64,000 nt of DNA from Rhizobium lentis (lineage in GTDB: Bacteria > Pseudomonadota > Alphaproteobacteria > Rhizobiales > Rhizobiaceae): positions 261,899 through 325,898 of the forward strand of contig NZ_CP071457.1 of the NCBI RefSeq assembly GCF_017352135.1, written 5' to 3'. Both the position numbers and the translations under genes were made by a program. Shown here in pieces: positions 34,716-44,110 of the stretch (position 1 is the first letter of the stretch; each line of letters starts with the position of its first letter). Under the pieces are notes generated by a model. The model did not search any database. It was not told the DNA's origin and saw only the letters and a program-made list of their open reading frames with translations.

Positions 34716-35444
34716 TCAGATGTCGGTGCTCTGCGGCAGAATGACGAGGTCGCGGATGGTGACGTTGCGTGGCCGCGTCAGCATGAAGAGTACCGCTTCA
34801 GCCACTTCCTTCGGCTCCATCAGACCGCCCGCAGCCAGCGCCTCATCGAGCTTTTCCTGCGGCCAGTCGCTGAGAAGAGCCGTAACAACGGGGCCCGGCG
34901 CAACGGCGCCGACCCGCAGGCCGTGTTTCGCCACCTGGCGCCTCAGCGTATGGACGAAGGCCTGGACCGCGTGTTTGGAGGCCGTGTAGATCGGTTCCCA
35001 GACCACGGGCACCATTCCTGCAACCGAACTCGTCAGGATGATGTCGCCAGTCTTGCGCCAGACCATGTGCGGCAGGACCGCATGCACCGAGCGAAAGGCG
35101 GCGTTGACGTTCAGATTGAGCATGCGGTCCCAGGCGTCAGGATCGCCGTCAAGCACCTCGCCGCCGATATAGGACCCGGCATTGGCGTGGAAAATGTCCA
35201 GCTGGCCCGCCTTCTCCAATATCGCAGGCATCATCTGCGCCACGCTTTTTGGCTCCAGGAGATCGACAACCAGCGGAATGGCCTTTGCGTCGAGTGTCGA
35301 GCAGATCTCCCGCAATGCCACTTCATTGCGGTCGATCAGCACGACGCGGGCGCCGGCAGCAAGCATGGTCCTGGCGCATTCCAGGCCGATCCCCGATGCC
35401 GCTCCGGTCACGGCCGCGACTTTTCCAGACAGGTCCTGTCCCAT
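34716..35444 (-). CDS. Short-chain dehydrogenase/reductase (SDR)
   Basis: This 242-residue classical SDR has [20 protein letters not shown] for NAD(P) binding, the substrate Ser in LTSSVAGM, and [18 protein letters not shown] with the catalytic Tyr and Lys. The start MGQDLSGK at 35444 is preceded by AGGAAGAAA. It lies downstream of the permease gene and upstream of the other SDR in one direction. It is related to NADP-dependent polyol/clavulanate-type SDRs (YdfG-like), but the substrate is unknown. Confidence 0.92.
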   Translation of the reverse strand: MGQDLSGKVAAVTGAASGIGLECARTMLAAGARVVLIDRNEVALREICSTLDAKAIPLVVDLLEPKSVAQMMPAILEKAGQLDIFHANAGSYIGGEVLDGDPDAWDRMLNLNVNAAFRSVHAVLPHMVWRKTGDIILTSSVAGMVPVVWEPIYTASKHAVQAFVHTLRRQVAKHGLRVGAVAPGPVVTALLSDWPQEKLDEALAAGGLMEPKEVAEAVLFMLTRPRNVTIRDLVILPQSTDI

Positions 35445-35470
35445 TTTCTTCCTCTGCTTTCCTGGTTTGT

Positions 35471-36730
35471 TTAGGCTCTGCCGTGCGTAATCCGCGATCG
35501 GCGTGCCAGCGAGTCGACGATCACGGCGATTGCAAGAACGGCCCCCGTGATCATGTAACGAAGCGATGACGACAGATCGAGGAGCGTCAGACCGCTCGCG
35601 ATCGACTGAATGACGATGATGCCGAGAAGGGCCGAATAGGCGCTGCCGCGCCCGCCAAACAGGCTCGTGCCCCCGATGACCGCCGCAGCGATGGCGTTGA
35701 GATTGACGTCGCCGGTGCCGGCCTGCTGACTGGCCGTCGCCAATCGCGCCGCCGAAAGCACGCCGCCGGTCGCAGCCAGCAGGGCGCACATGACGAAGGC
35801 GCTCGCATAAATACGCGGCACGTTGATGCCCGAGCGGCGGGCCGCCTCCCTGTTGCCGCCGACGGCATGCATGGAACGGCCCCACCTGGTGCGCGTCAGC
35901 GCATAGTTCATCGCCGCGACGAGGCCGACGAAAAGGCCGAACATCCAGGGGATGCCGCGCGATTGGTTGAGATAGAACGCCACCGCTTCCAGCGCGACGG
36001 TGATGATGGCGGCGCGCAGGAGCAACCCGCCGGCCGATTTCGACGAAAGTCCGGCAGCCCGCCGCCGCACCGCTGTGCGGTAGCTGGAGAAAAAGAAGGC
36101 AATGCCGGCAAGCGCAATGAGCGCATAGGAGACCGGGTCCGGCATGACCATGATCTGCCCGAAATTCACGAGCCACGAGCCATAGGTCAGATTGATCGAG
36201 CCGGTCGATCCGAGAATAAAGAGCTGCAGGCCGAGAACCGCGAGCAGTCCTGACAACGTGGAGACGAAGCTCGGCATGCCGAAGCGGTTGAAGAGGAAAG
36301 CGTAGAGCGAGCCGATAAAGGCGCCGACGGCCATGGCGGCAAGGATGGCCAGCATCACCGGCCAGCCCTGATTGACCCAGAAGACGCCGACGAGCGCCGA
36401 GGCAAAGCCGCTGACCGAGCCGACGGAAAGATCGATCTCCCCCACCATCAGGATGCAGACGATGCCGAGCGAGATGACGCCGACCGTCGAGCAGTCGAAG
36501 AGCATGTTGACGAGATTGGCGCTGGAGAGAAACACCGGATTGAGCGCCTGGAAGACCGTCCAGATGATCGCCAGGCCGACAATGACCGGCAGCGAGCCGA
36601 GATCGCCGGAGCGGATGCGATCCCAGAAGGCGCGAATCCAGCCGGCAAGGCCGTCGTCATGGCGCACTCTCTCGTCGCGCCGGTCGAGAAGCGCGGGTGC
36701 TGCCGGCTCGTTCTCAATCGTCTTCATCAT
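35471..36730 (-). CDS. Sugar ABC transporter permease (RbsC/XylH type)
   Basis: The 419-residue permease of the ribose/xylose class has about 10 hydrophobic segments, with [20 protein letters not shown] near the N terminus and [40 protein letters not shown] later, diagnostic of this group. It is longer than RbsC (321), as in XylH-type proteins. The start overlaps the stop of the ATPase gene by four bases. Two permease copies would form the channel. Confidence 0.93.
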   Translation of the reverse strand: MMKTIENEPAAPALLDRRDERVRHDDGLAGWIRAFWDRIRSGDLGSLPVIVGLAIIWTVFQALNPVFLSSANLVNMLFDCSTVGVISLGIVCILMVGEIDLSVGSVSGFASALVGVFWVNQGWPVMLAILAAMAVGAFIGSLYAFLFNRFGMPSFVSTLSGLLAVLGLQLFILGSTGSINLTYGSWLVNFGQIMVMPDPVSYALIALAGIAFFFSSYRTAVRRRAAGLSSKSAGGLLLRAAIITVALEAVAFYLNQSRGIPWMFGLFVGLVAAMNYALTRTRWGRSMHAVGGNREAARRSGINVPRIYASAFVMCALLAATGGVLSAARLATASQQAGTGDVNLNAIAAAVIGGTSLFGGRGSAYSALLGIIVIQSIASGLTLLDLSSSLRYMITGAVLAIAVIVDSLARRSRITHGRA

Positions 36731-37545
36731 GGCCTGCCCTCCTCGTTATGCTGGCCCTGTGCCTTGCGGCGCATTGCCCGGCGGGAGACGGAATTGTTGG
36801 ATGCGCCGGTAATGGCGCTGACCAGTTCTTCGTTGGATGCATCGGGCGCGAAGGTGCCGTTGTTGCGGCCGAGCCGAAGCACGACAATGCGGTCTGCGAC
36901 GGCCCGCACATCCTCCATGTTGTGGCTGATCATGATAACGCCGAGGCCACGTTCACGCACGCGCTCGATCAGATCCAGGACTTCGGCGGTCTGGGCGACG
37001 CCGAGTGCGGCTGTGGGTTCGTCGAGCATGATCAGTTTCGGCTCGAGCAGCAGCGAGCGGGCGATCGCCACGGTCTGGCGCTGTCCGCCGGAAAGCGAGG
37101 CGACCGGCTCGCGCACGCTTGGTATGCGGGCGGAAAGTTCGCTGAGCAACTTCCAGGCGCGGATCTCCATGGCGACCTCGTCGAGCTGAAGGGGGTTGAG
37201 CTCCTTGCCGAGAAAGATATTGGCGACGACGTCGAGATTTTCGCAAAGCGCCAGATCCTGGAAGACCGTCGCAATGCCGAGATCGAGGGCGGCGCTGGGG
37301 CTCGACAGATCTGCCTGATTGCCCTCGAAGAGAATGGTGCCCGAGCTAGGTTGATGGACGCCGGCCAGGATCTTGACCAGCGTTGATTTGCCGGCGCCGT
37401 TGTCGCCTACCAGCGCCACGACCTCGCCGGCATGCACATCGAGCTCGATGTCGGTCAGTGCCGACACCGCTCCGAAATTCTTCGAAATTCCGCGCAGGCT
37501 GAGGACGGGCTGGCTCGAGTCAAAAGTGTGAGAGGTTGCAGACAT
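36727..37545 (-). CDS. Sugar ABC transporter ATP-binding protein (FrcA-like, single domain)
   Basis: The 272-residue ATPase has one nucleotide-binding domain: Walker A GDNGAGKSTLVKIL, Q-loop TVFQDLALCENLDVV, signature SLSGGQRQTVAIARSL, Walker B LIMLDEPTAALGV and switch His ISHNMEDV. Ribose-type ATPases are usually double-domain, but FrcA of Sinorhizobium fructose uptake is single like this one. The start MSATSHTFD at 37545 is preceded by GAAAGGCC; a longer open frame exists upstream. It pairs with the permease and the damaged binding-protein gene upstream. Confidence 0.92.
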   Translation of the reverse strand: MSATSHTFDSSQPVLSLRGISKNFGAVSALTDIELDVHAGEVVALVGDNGAGKSTLVKILAGVHQPSSGTILFEGNQADLSSPSAALDLGIATVFQDLALCENLDVVANIFLGKELNPLQLDEVAMEIRAWKLLSELSARIPSVREPVASLSGGQRQTVAIARSLLLEPKLIMLDEPTAALGVAQTAEVLDLIERVRERGLGVIMISHNMEDVRAVADRIVVLRLGRNNGTFAPDASNEELVSAITGASNNSVSRRAMRRKAQGQHNEEGRP

Positions 37546-37613
37546 CGGCTGGCCTTTCGAAAGAAGCAAAAATCGGAAGCGCGACCCGAAGGCGATCGCG
37601 CTTCCCCTGCGGA

Positions 37614-38677
37614 TTACTTGATGATGCCGAGCTTCTTGCAGCCTTCGGCGTACCGGCCGGTGCACAGTTCCTCGGCGGTGTTGATCTTCTTGTCGATGAT
37701 CTCGGCCTTCAGGTTCTCGGCCGTGACGACGGCCGGCACGAACAGCTGCGCCGGCGTGTCGTACAGCGTCATCTCGGCCTTGACCGTTTCTCCTGCCAAC
37801 AGCTTCACGGCAACATTTGCAGCGGCAGCGGCGACGATTTCGCTCGGCTTGGAGATCGTGTTGTATTGGTCCCCTGATATGATGAGCTGCAGCGCGGCGA
37901 TCGTCGCGTCATTACCGGTGACCGGCGGCACGGGATCGACACCGGCTGCCTTGAAGGCCGCGATGGCACCGCCGCCGGTGCCGTCATTGGCCGCGACGAC
38001 GCCGACGATCTGCTTGCCGAAACGGGTGATCTGCCCCGCGGCCCATTGCTGGGCATTCGCCGGCTGCCAGTTCGGCGTGTCAAATTCGGCAAGCGTCTTG
38101 TAACCGCCGCTTGCGAGCCCTCGTGAATGCCGTCCTTGATCAGCCCGGCAGCGGCATCCGTCGGCGAGCCGTTGATCTGCAGGATGCCGCCACCATCGGT
38201 CGGCACGTTCTGAGCCTTCAGATGCTGGACGAGCGATTCCGCGATCGCCTTGCCAATAGCCTTGTTGTCGAAGGAAACGTAGAAGTCGGCCTTGCCTTTC
38301 GGGATCGGCCGGTCATAGGCGATGACCTTGACACCCTGGCTCTGGGCGAGCTGGACGAGAGAGGCGGCCGCTGCCGAATCCACCGGATCGAGAACGATGA
38401 CTTTGGCACCCTGGGTGATGGCCGAATTGAACTGTTGTTGTTGTTTGGCGATATCGGCATCGGCATTCTGATAGATGACCTTGCAGGATGCGCAAAGCTT
38501 CTTCATTTCCGCGACGAAGCCGGGATGATCATGCTCTTCGTAGCGCGTCGAACCCTGGTCGGGCATCAGGAATGCGACCGTCGCATCCGCAACGGCGCTT
38601 TGCGCGAAAGTGGACGTGCCGACCAGCAGCGACAGGACAAGCGCTGCGCCTGCTGTTTTCATCGAGAATTTCATCAT
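37614..38677 (-). pseudogene. Sugar ABC transporter substrate-binding protein, frameshifted
   Basis: The gene encodes a periplasmic binding protein of the ribose/xylose type with signal peptide (MMKFSMKTAGAALVLSLLVG) and VAFLMPDQGSTRYEEHDHPG, VIVLDPVDSAAAASLVQLAQ. Reading is normal up to KDGIHEG near codon 185; then the frame is lost and the native continuation is read in another frame (LASGGYKTLAEFDTPNWQ ... PPVTGNDATIAALQLIISG ... CKKLGIIK). One missing G in the GGG run at 38118-38120 explains it. As written the importer would lack a full binding protein. A sequencing error at this short G run is the main alternative. Start set by GGGAGGAG before ATGATG. Confidence 0.85.
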
Positions 38678-38892
38678 TTCCATCTCCTCCCATTGGAAAA
38701 ATTGTGTAGCTCGGTGATTGCTCCGTTCTGCCATGCCGTTCGCTTGATTGAGCGACGGCGCCTGTCCCGGCGACCCCGTGGTTTTCAGGACAAGACTCTT
38801 CTATCGCGAGCGGCTCGTCGCGCGCTCGCGTTCAACCCATGTCAGTTTTGATTCCTCCTCCCTGTCCTCCCTGAAGCTGCCGTCGGCGCAGC

Positions 38893-39777
38893 CTATGCTG
38901 CCTTTGCCACGTTGATGTTGTCGCCGACCAGTCGTCGGAAGCGCGAAGGCGTCATGCCTTTTTCCGCGAGAAACTGCCGGTTGAAGTTGGAAAGATTGTT
39001 GAAGCCGACCTCGAAGCAGATGTCGGTGATTGATGCATGGTCATCGCTCATCAGGATCTGGCAGGCGAGATTGATGCGCAGCCGCTTCACATATTGGACG
39101 AGCGACATGCCGGTATGGCGGCGAAAGGCGCGTGAGAAGGCGCCGGTCGATTGTCCGGCGATCGCAGCGAGATCGGCTTCGTCGAAGGATTTGGTCAGGT
39201 TTTCCCTGATATAGGCGAGCGCCTTGTTGATGCCGGCCGACATGTAACCCGAGGGATCGGGCAGATAGCTCGGACTGGCGAGAAGCTGCGCATCCTGCGC
39301 GCGGCTGAGCAGGCCGACCATCATCACGAAGAGCTCGATGCGCCGCACGCCTTGCGCCTGCTGCACTTCGTTCATCAGCGGTGCCACCTGTCGGCTGGTA
39401 TCGGCGCCAAAGAGCACGCCACGACGGGAGGCCTCAAGAACGGTTTCGAAAGAGCTGAGTTCGGCGAGTACCTTCATCGTATCGCTGATGAAATTCTCGC
39501 TGAACTGGATGAGCTGGCATCGCAGCGGAATGCTCGATTCTTTCGGCACGTCGCTGATCCAGTTATGAGGAAGATTGGGGCCGGCAAGCACGAGATTGCC
39601 CGGCTCGAACTCGCCGATGAAATCGCCGACGAAATAGCGTCCGGTTGTCGCCACGACGAGATGCAGTTCGTATTCCGGATGAAAATGCCAGCGGACCGTA
39701 TGATAGGGATAGCCATGCGCCTTGGTTGCGAATGATTCGCCCGGCCGGATCTGAACGACTTCCAAGTCAGGTTCCAT
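38893..39777 (-). CDS. AraC-family transcriptional regulator
   Basis: The 294-residue regulator has an N-terminal cupin sensor (VRWHFHPEYELHLVVATTGR, FEPGNLVLAGPNLPHNW) and a C-terminal double helix-turn-helix (AAIAGQSTGAFSRAFRRHTG, ITDICFEVGFNNLSNFNRQF). Start MEPDLEVVQ at 39777 follows GGAGGAGG directly; a start nine codons upstream would not. It lies upstream of the sugar ABC/SDR operon in the same direction, with about 215 nt between, and is the likely activator of that operon. Confidence 0.92.
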   Translation of the reverse strand: MEPDLEVVQIRPGESFATKAHGYPYHTVRWHFHPEYELHLVVATTGRYFVGDFIGEFEPGNLVLAGPNLPHNWISDVPKESSIPLRCQLIQFSENFISDTMKVLAELSSFETVLEASRRGVLFGADTSRQVAPLMNEVQQAQGVRRIELFVMMVGLLSRAQDAQLLASPSYLPDPSGYMSAGINKALAYIRENLTKSFDEADLAAIAGQSTGAFSRAFRRHTGMSLVQYVKRLRINLACQILMSDDHASITDICFEVGFNNLSNFNRQFLAEKGMTPSRFRRLVGDNINVAKAA

Positions 39778-39980
39778 AGGTCCTCCTCCGAAGACGGGTT
39801 CCAAGCCGACCCGCCAAAATTCCGTTTTGGCTTTATTGTTGGAAGGGAGTGTAGAGGGCTCGTTTCATGCCCGCCACCACGATTCCCGGTTCTAACCGAT
39901 ACTTTTTTGACGATTGTCGTTGCGCAGCCGGTGTAAAAGGACGGCGGAAATCCGCATCGGGCATCGTGCAAGCACGGATT

Positions 39981-40739
39981 TCAGGCAGCAAGCGCGGCGA
40001 TGACGTTTCTTACCAGAGCTGCGGAGGATAAGCGGCTCGTGGCACAGCTCGGGGCGCCGATGGCGCCGACGCGCACGGAAACCCCGCCGCGCGCATTGGC
40101 GATCGCAAACATCGACTCGTCGGTCAGATCATCGCCGATGGTGATCGGGCAGCGGTTCTTGAAAGGGTCGGACTGGAAAAACCGCTCCAGCGCATCGCCC
40201 TTGCTCGACCGTGCCGGACGCAGCTCGAACACCATTTTGCCGAGCTGCAAGGCCCAGTTCGGTCCGGCGAGCTCCGCATAGTGATGCATGCGCTCTTCAA
40301 GAACCTTTTCATATTCGGGTGCCAGGCGGTAATGGGCGGCAACGGCCGCCCCCTTATCCTCGATCAGGACGCCCGGATAATGCTCGGCTTCCGCGGTCAA
40401 CGCGTGTTTCAGCGCCTGGAATTCGGGCGTTGCCTCGAGCGTATGCATGCCGGTGGCGCTCCTGATTTCCGCGCCGTGAAGGCCTGCCGTCGGAAAGGCA
40501 AAGGGCTTGAACAGCGCGTCCGCATAGGCAAGCGATCGCCCGGTGACCAGCGCCAAGGCGCCGCCCAGCTTGTTCGACAGGCGGTGAAGTTGTTCGGGAA
40601 GAGCCTCCGGGACCTCGATCGCATCCGGCGTCGGTGCCAGATTGAGCAGCGTTCCGTCGATATCGAGAAACATTGCCCAGCGGTCCGGCTCTTCCAGCAC
40701 CATTGAAAGCATTTCCTGGGTAGCGGCGTCGTCCTGCAC
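39981..40739 (-). CDS. otsB: Trehalose-6-phosphate phosphatase
   Basis: The 252-residue HAD-superfamily enzyme has the motif I sequence AMFLDIDGTLLNLAPTP, motif II GALALVTGRSLAYAD, GLHGAEIR, and motif IV TIGDDLTDESMFAIANARGG, all typical of OtsB. It removes phosphate from trehalose-6-phosphate. No otsA is in the window. The GTG at 40739 is preferred, as GGAG lies 6 nt before it; the ATG at 40712 is the alternative. The very long frame upstream is a shadow of the divergent gene. Confidence 0.92.
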   Translation of the reverse strand: MQDDAATQEMLSMVLEEPDRWAMFLDIDGTLLNLAPTPDAIEVPEALPEQLHRLSNKLGGALALVTGRSLAYADALFKPFAFPTAGLHGAEIRSATGMHTLEATPEFQALKHALTAEAEHYPGVLIEDKGAAVAAHYRLAPEYEKVLEERMHHYAELAGPNWALQLGKMVFELRPARSSKGDALERFFQSDPFKNRCPITIGDDLTDESMFAIANARGGVSVRVGAIGAPSCATSRLSSAALVRNVIAALAA

Positions 40740-40871
40740 TTTATTCTCCAACTCTGTAATTTCATTGAAGCTAGGTCGCCGGCGGACGAGGGCAAGATGA
40801 GTTTTCAGCCTCCGGAACATCCCGAGGCTGGCCAGCGTTTTATTCTGCCGCCCGTTCGGAAAGGGACATTG

Positions 40872-41957
40872 ATGACCAAACGCAATCCGGAGCCCCGTAA
40901 CGGGGCGAATGCCCCATTGGCGCATGGCGCGATGGTTCTGCCCTTGGTGACGATCGACGACTACAACAACGAGCTGCGTGACAAGAACGGTTTTGTTGGC
41001 GACAACGCCAACAAGAAGACCTTCCAGCAGAAGCTCGACGATTGGAGAAAACGCATCCGCAAGTTCGGAGATGATCCGATCGGGAAGGTTGCGACGGCCA
41101 AGCTCTCCAGGAAAAAGATCGAGGCTCTCCTGAAGGGAGACGATATGGAGGCTGCGGCGCTGGTGATGGGCGCGGTGGAGGATTTCGCGCGGGACTTCGC
41201 CGAAGTGATCAGCAAGTTCCTCAAGGACGAGCGCTGGTCCAAGACCGAGCGCATCGTCGTGGGCGGCGGCTTCAGGCAAAGTCGCTTCGGGGAACTGGCG
41301 ATCGCCAGGACCATGGTTATTCTCAAGGCGGCGGGGATCAACATCGAGCTTGTGCCGATCGTCCACCATCCCGACGAGGCAGGGCTGATTGGATCCGTCC
41401 ATCTGATGCCGCCCTGGATGTTCAAAGGCTATGAGGCAATCCTGGCCGTCGATATCGGCGGCACGAACGTGCGCGCCGGCGTCGTCAAGTTTGGAAGGGA
41501 GAAAACAACAAATTTCGCGGATGCGAGCATCTGGGAATCGGCCATCTGGCGCCATGCCGATGACGAGCCTAGTCGCAGCGCAACGGTAGAGAAGCTGGCG
41601 GCGATGTTGCAGGATCTGATCGACAAGGCCGAAAAGGCCAATCTGAAGCTCGCTCCGATCATCGGGATCGCCTGCCCGGGCATCATCAAGGCCGATGGTT
41701 CGATCGAACGCGGTGGGCAGAACCTTCCGGGCGGGAACTGGGAAAGTGACAGCTTCAACCTTCCTGCCGCATTGATGAAGGCCATTCCTGAGATCGGGGA
41801 CCACAGCACATTCGTGATGATGCACAATGACGCAGTGGTGCAGGGATTGTCGCAGATCCCCTTCATGAGGGACGTATCGAGATGGGCGGTACTGACCATC
41901 GGCACCGGCCTGGGCAATGCGCATTTTACCAATCGCGAGGGGAAGAAGGAGCGATAG
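40872..41957 (+). CDS. ROK-family protein with apparently permuted domain order
   Basis: The 361-residue protein has ROK kinase motifs in the wrong order. The phosphate-binding motif AVDIGGTNVRAG, normally at the N terminus, is at residues 192-203, followed by IACPGIIKADG, GGQNLPGGNW and the end TIGTGLGNAHF. Residues 70-185 read like a ROK C-terminal half (RIVVGGGFRQ, then VPIVHHPDEAGLIGSVHLM, compare the usual IVLGGG and AGLIGAA). Either a circular permutation or joined half-domains explains this. Glucokinase-type activity is possible but unproven. ATG 40872 follows GGAAAGGGACATTG; ATG 40797 is open and would add 25 residues. It is divergent from otsB. Confidence 0.8.
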   Translation: MTKRNPEPRNGANAPLAHGAMVLPLVTIDDYNNELRDKNGFVGDNANKKTFQQKLDDWRKRIRKFGDDPIGKVATAKLSRKKIEALLKGDDMEAAALVMGAVEDFARDFAEVISKFLKDERWSKTERIVVGGGFRQSRFGELAIARTMVILKAAGINIELVPIVHHPDEAGLIGSVHLMPPWMFKGYEAILAVDIGGTNVRAGVVKFGREKTTNFADASIWESAIWRHADDEPSRSATVEKLAAMLQDLIDKAEKANLKLAPIIGIACPGIIKADGSIERGGQNLPGGNWESDSFNLPAALMKAIPEIGDHSTFVMMHNDAVVQGLSQIPFMRDVSRWAVLTIGTGLGNAHFTNREGKKER

Positions 41958-42478
41958 GGCGGTTCGGGCCAATCTCCGACCGGTTGCCGGACTATGGTAA
42001 ATAGTCGGTAAACAACGAGGAAATCTGCAGGCGGAAGCAAAGTCGCCCGTAGGTTCCGCTAGATCGATTGGTGAAAGTCGTCAGGTGGTCGTGCCACGCC
42101 ACCTGGAGCGCTATGCAGCCTCGGCAAGCATATCCGCCGCGATTCGATTCGCCTAGCCCGGAGCGCCTGAGACCCGTGGCTATAATATCTGCGCCCTGCC
42201 GGACGTCCCTTCCCCGGCCTGACTGCACGCGCGATCGGATCGCCGGACCGGCGGGATCTAAAGGTTTTAGGCGATGTCGCATCATCCGGGACGGGGCGCT
42301 TCGCTGGTCCGTCAAAATAAATGCTGCAATACGTCCGGAGGCGTTGGTGAGCGACCCCTTGCCTTTCGTGTGTCGCATTGAAAGATGGTGATAACGCCGG
42401 CCGGGCAGTTCTCGGCGGGTTTAAATTGCGCTTATCTCTGGGGTCTCAAACAAGCCATGCGCAGATGAAAGATGGATT
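41958..42478. other. 521-bp intergenic region
   Basis: Between the ROK-type gene and the small ORF upstream of repA. Open frames on both strands (for example 42068-42391 plus and 41992-42378 minus) are rich in Arg and Ser and do not look coding. I see no clear gene, hairpin with T tract or repeat here. Confidence 0.4.
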
Positions 42479-42655
42479 ATGAATTTCAAGGGAATAAGCG
42501 CTCCGCTTAATGCCGGTCGTCTCGAGCAGATGCTCGGCCTGGCCCCATCACGCCGCGATCCCGACGCCCAGGATGTCAATGACAAGTCCTCCGCCAGCGA
42601 GCCTGCCCGCGGCCTCAGCGCCGAAAGTCTGTACCGTTCGCCTGACTATAAATGA
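42479..42655 (+). CDS. Small hypothetical ORF upstream of repABC
   Basis: A 58-codon frame begins MNFKGISAPLNAGRLEQMLG and ends LYRSPDYK. Residue use is plausible for a small, hydrophilic protein, with no membrane segment. No strong ribosome binding site (only a weak AAAGATGG) is seen. Not recognised; may be a real small gene or chance. Confidence 0.35.
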   Translation: MNFKGISAPLNAGRLEQMLGLAPSRRDPDAQDVNDKSSASEPARGLSAESLYRSPDYK

Positions 42656-42735
42656 AACCAGGTGGCTGAGTCGCGGCGGCGTCATGGCCGTATCAGGTTG
42701 AGCCGCGCTATGGCACGGTCGGCTGCGTGGATCGG

Positions 42736-42751
42736 GTTGTCAGCTGACAAC
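42736..42751. other. parS: parS-like centromere site upstream of repA
   Basis: Perfect 16-bp palindrome GTTGTCAGCTGACAAC, matching the repABC parS consensus GTTNNCNGCNGNNAAC. It lies 142 nt before the repA start. RepB is expected to bind it for partition and the RepA-RepB complex to use it in repression. A second copy is in the repB-repC gap. Confidence 0.85.
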
Positions 42752-42892
42752 ACGCTAAGATTCCGGAATTCCACATGATTTTCTCGTGAATCCAGGCCTG
42801 TTATAGATTGGCTAACCAAGAAATCGCTTGACGGAATCGCCAGACTCACGCTCATTTGCGCAAAATAGCCCGATTTAGCAGGATTTGCGTGA

Positions 42893-44110
42893 ATGCCGAC
42901 CAAGGCCGCGATTGTTGAGAAAGCCAAGAGGGCGAGTCAAGTCTCGATCGATGAGACGATTGCGCAGGACTCGACGATGCTCAGCAGCCAGTTGCAGGTG
43001 CTGTTCGAGCGGCTGTTCTCCCCCGATGCCCGCAAGTCGCTGCGGCGGTTCAGCAGCACCGAAGCCGCTAAGCTGCTCGGTGTCACCGACAGCTACGTTC
43101 GCCATCTCGCCGCTCAGGTAGAAAGCATCAATCCGGAAAAAACGGCGTCGGGGCGTCGGGTATTCTCACTCGAGGAAATCCATGCGATGCGCCAGCATCT
43201 GGGGCGCACCAAACCCTCTTACCTGCCGATGCGCCGGGAGGGTGATCATCTCCAGGTCATTGCGGTCACCAATTTCAAGGGCGGCTCGGGCAAAACGACG
43301 ACCTCGATCCACCTCGCCCAGTTCCTGGCCCTTCGCGGTTACCGCGTGCTCGCCGTCGACCTCGACCCGCAGGCGTCGATGTCGGCGATGCTTGGCTATC
43401 AGCCGGAATTCGACGTCGGCGAAAATGAAACGCTCTATGGCGCCATCAAATATGACGAGACGCGCCGTGACGTGGCCGACATCGTCCGCCAGACCTATTT
43501 CCCCGGTCTCGATCTCATTCCGGGTAATCTCGAACTGCACGAGTTCGAGCATGATACCCCGAAGGCGCTGGCTGACAGCAATCGCGACGACAAGGACATG
43601 TTCTTCATGCGGGTCGGCAATGCGCTGCATTCGCTGGAGCAGAGCTATGACGTCGTCATCATCGATTGCCCCCCTACCCTCGGCTTTCTGACGCTGTCTG
43701 CCCTTTGCGCTGCGACTGCAGTGCTGATCACCGTGCATCCACAGATGCTCGACGTGGCGTCGATGAACCAGTTCCTGACGATGACCTCCGACCTTCTGGC
43801 CGTCGTCAAGCAGGCCGGCGGCAATCTCGAATATGACTGGATGCGCTATCTAATCACCCGTTATGAGTCCAATGACGGTCCGCAGGCGCAGATCGTTGCC
43901 TTCCTGCGCAGTCTGTTCGGCGAGCGCGTATTGACCTCGATGATGGTTAAGTCAACGGCGGTTTCGGATGCAGGCTTGTCCAAGCAGACGATCTACGAGG
44001 CGGGCCGCGAGACGATGCATCGCCAGACCTATGACCGCGGCGTCGAATCCGTCGACAGCGTCAATGCCGAGGTCGAGCAACTCATCCGCAGTGCTTGGAG
44101 CAGGTCATGA
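42893..44110 (+). CDS. repA: Plasmid partitioning ATPase RepA (ParA-like)
   Basis: The 405-residue protein starts MPTKAAIVEKAKRASQVSID and has the ParA deviant Walker A FKGGSGKTTTSIHLAQFLAL (residues about 128-147), Walker A' VLAVDLDPQASMSAMLGY and Walker B YDVVIIDCPPTLGFLT. The N-terminal region (60-100) carries a MerR-like helix-turn-helix (AAKLLGVTDSYVRHLAAQ), as in type Ib ParA proteins that bind their own promoter. It is the first gene of repABC, partitions the replicon with RepB, and represses the operon. Confidence 0.96.
   Translation: MPTKAAIVEKAKRASQVSIDETIAQDSTMLSSQLQVLFERLFSPDARKSLRRFSSTEAAKLLGVTDSYVRHLAAQVESINPEKTASGRRVFSLEEIHAMRQHLGRTKPSYLPMRREGDHLQVIAVTNFKGGSGKTTTSIHLAQFLALRGYRVLAVDLDPQASMSAMLGYQPEFDVGENETLYGAIKYDETRRDVADIVRQTYFPGLDLIPGNLELHEFEHDTPKALADSNRDDKDMFFMRVGNALHSLEQSYDVVIIDCPPTLGFLTLSALCAATAVLITVHPQMLDVASMNQFLTMTSDLLAVVKQAGGNLEYDWMRYLITRYESNDGPQAQIVAFLRSLFGERVLTSMMVKSTAVSDAGLSKQTIYEAGRETMHRQTYDRGVESVDSVNAEVEQLIRSAWSRS

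Noticed and set aside
39981..41972. 663-codon minus-strand frame that includes otsB
   Set aside because: Only the last 252 codons match OtsB. The N-terminal part is the shadow of the divergent ROK-type gene, so the start was cut to 40739.
41992..42378. Open frames in the 41958-42478 gap
   Set aside because: Both strands are open with Arg/Ser-rich translations; no evidence for a gene.
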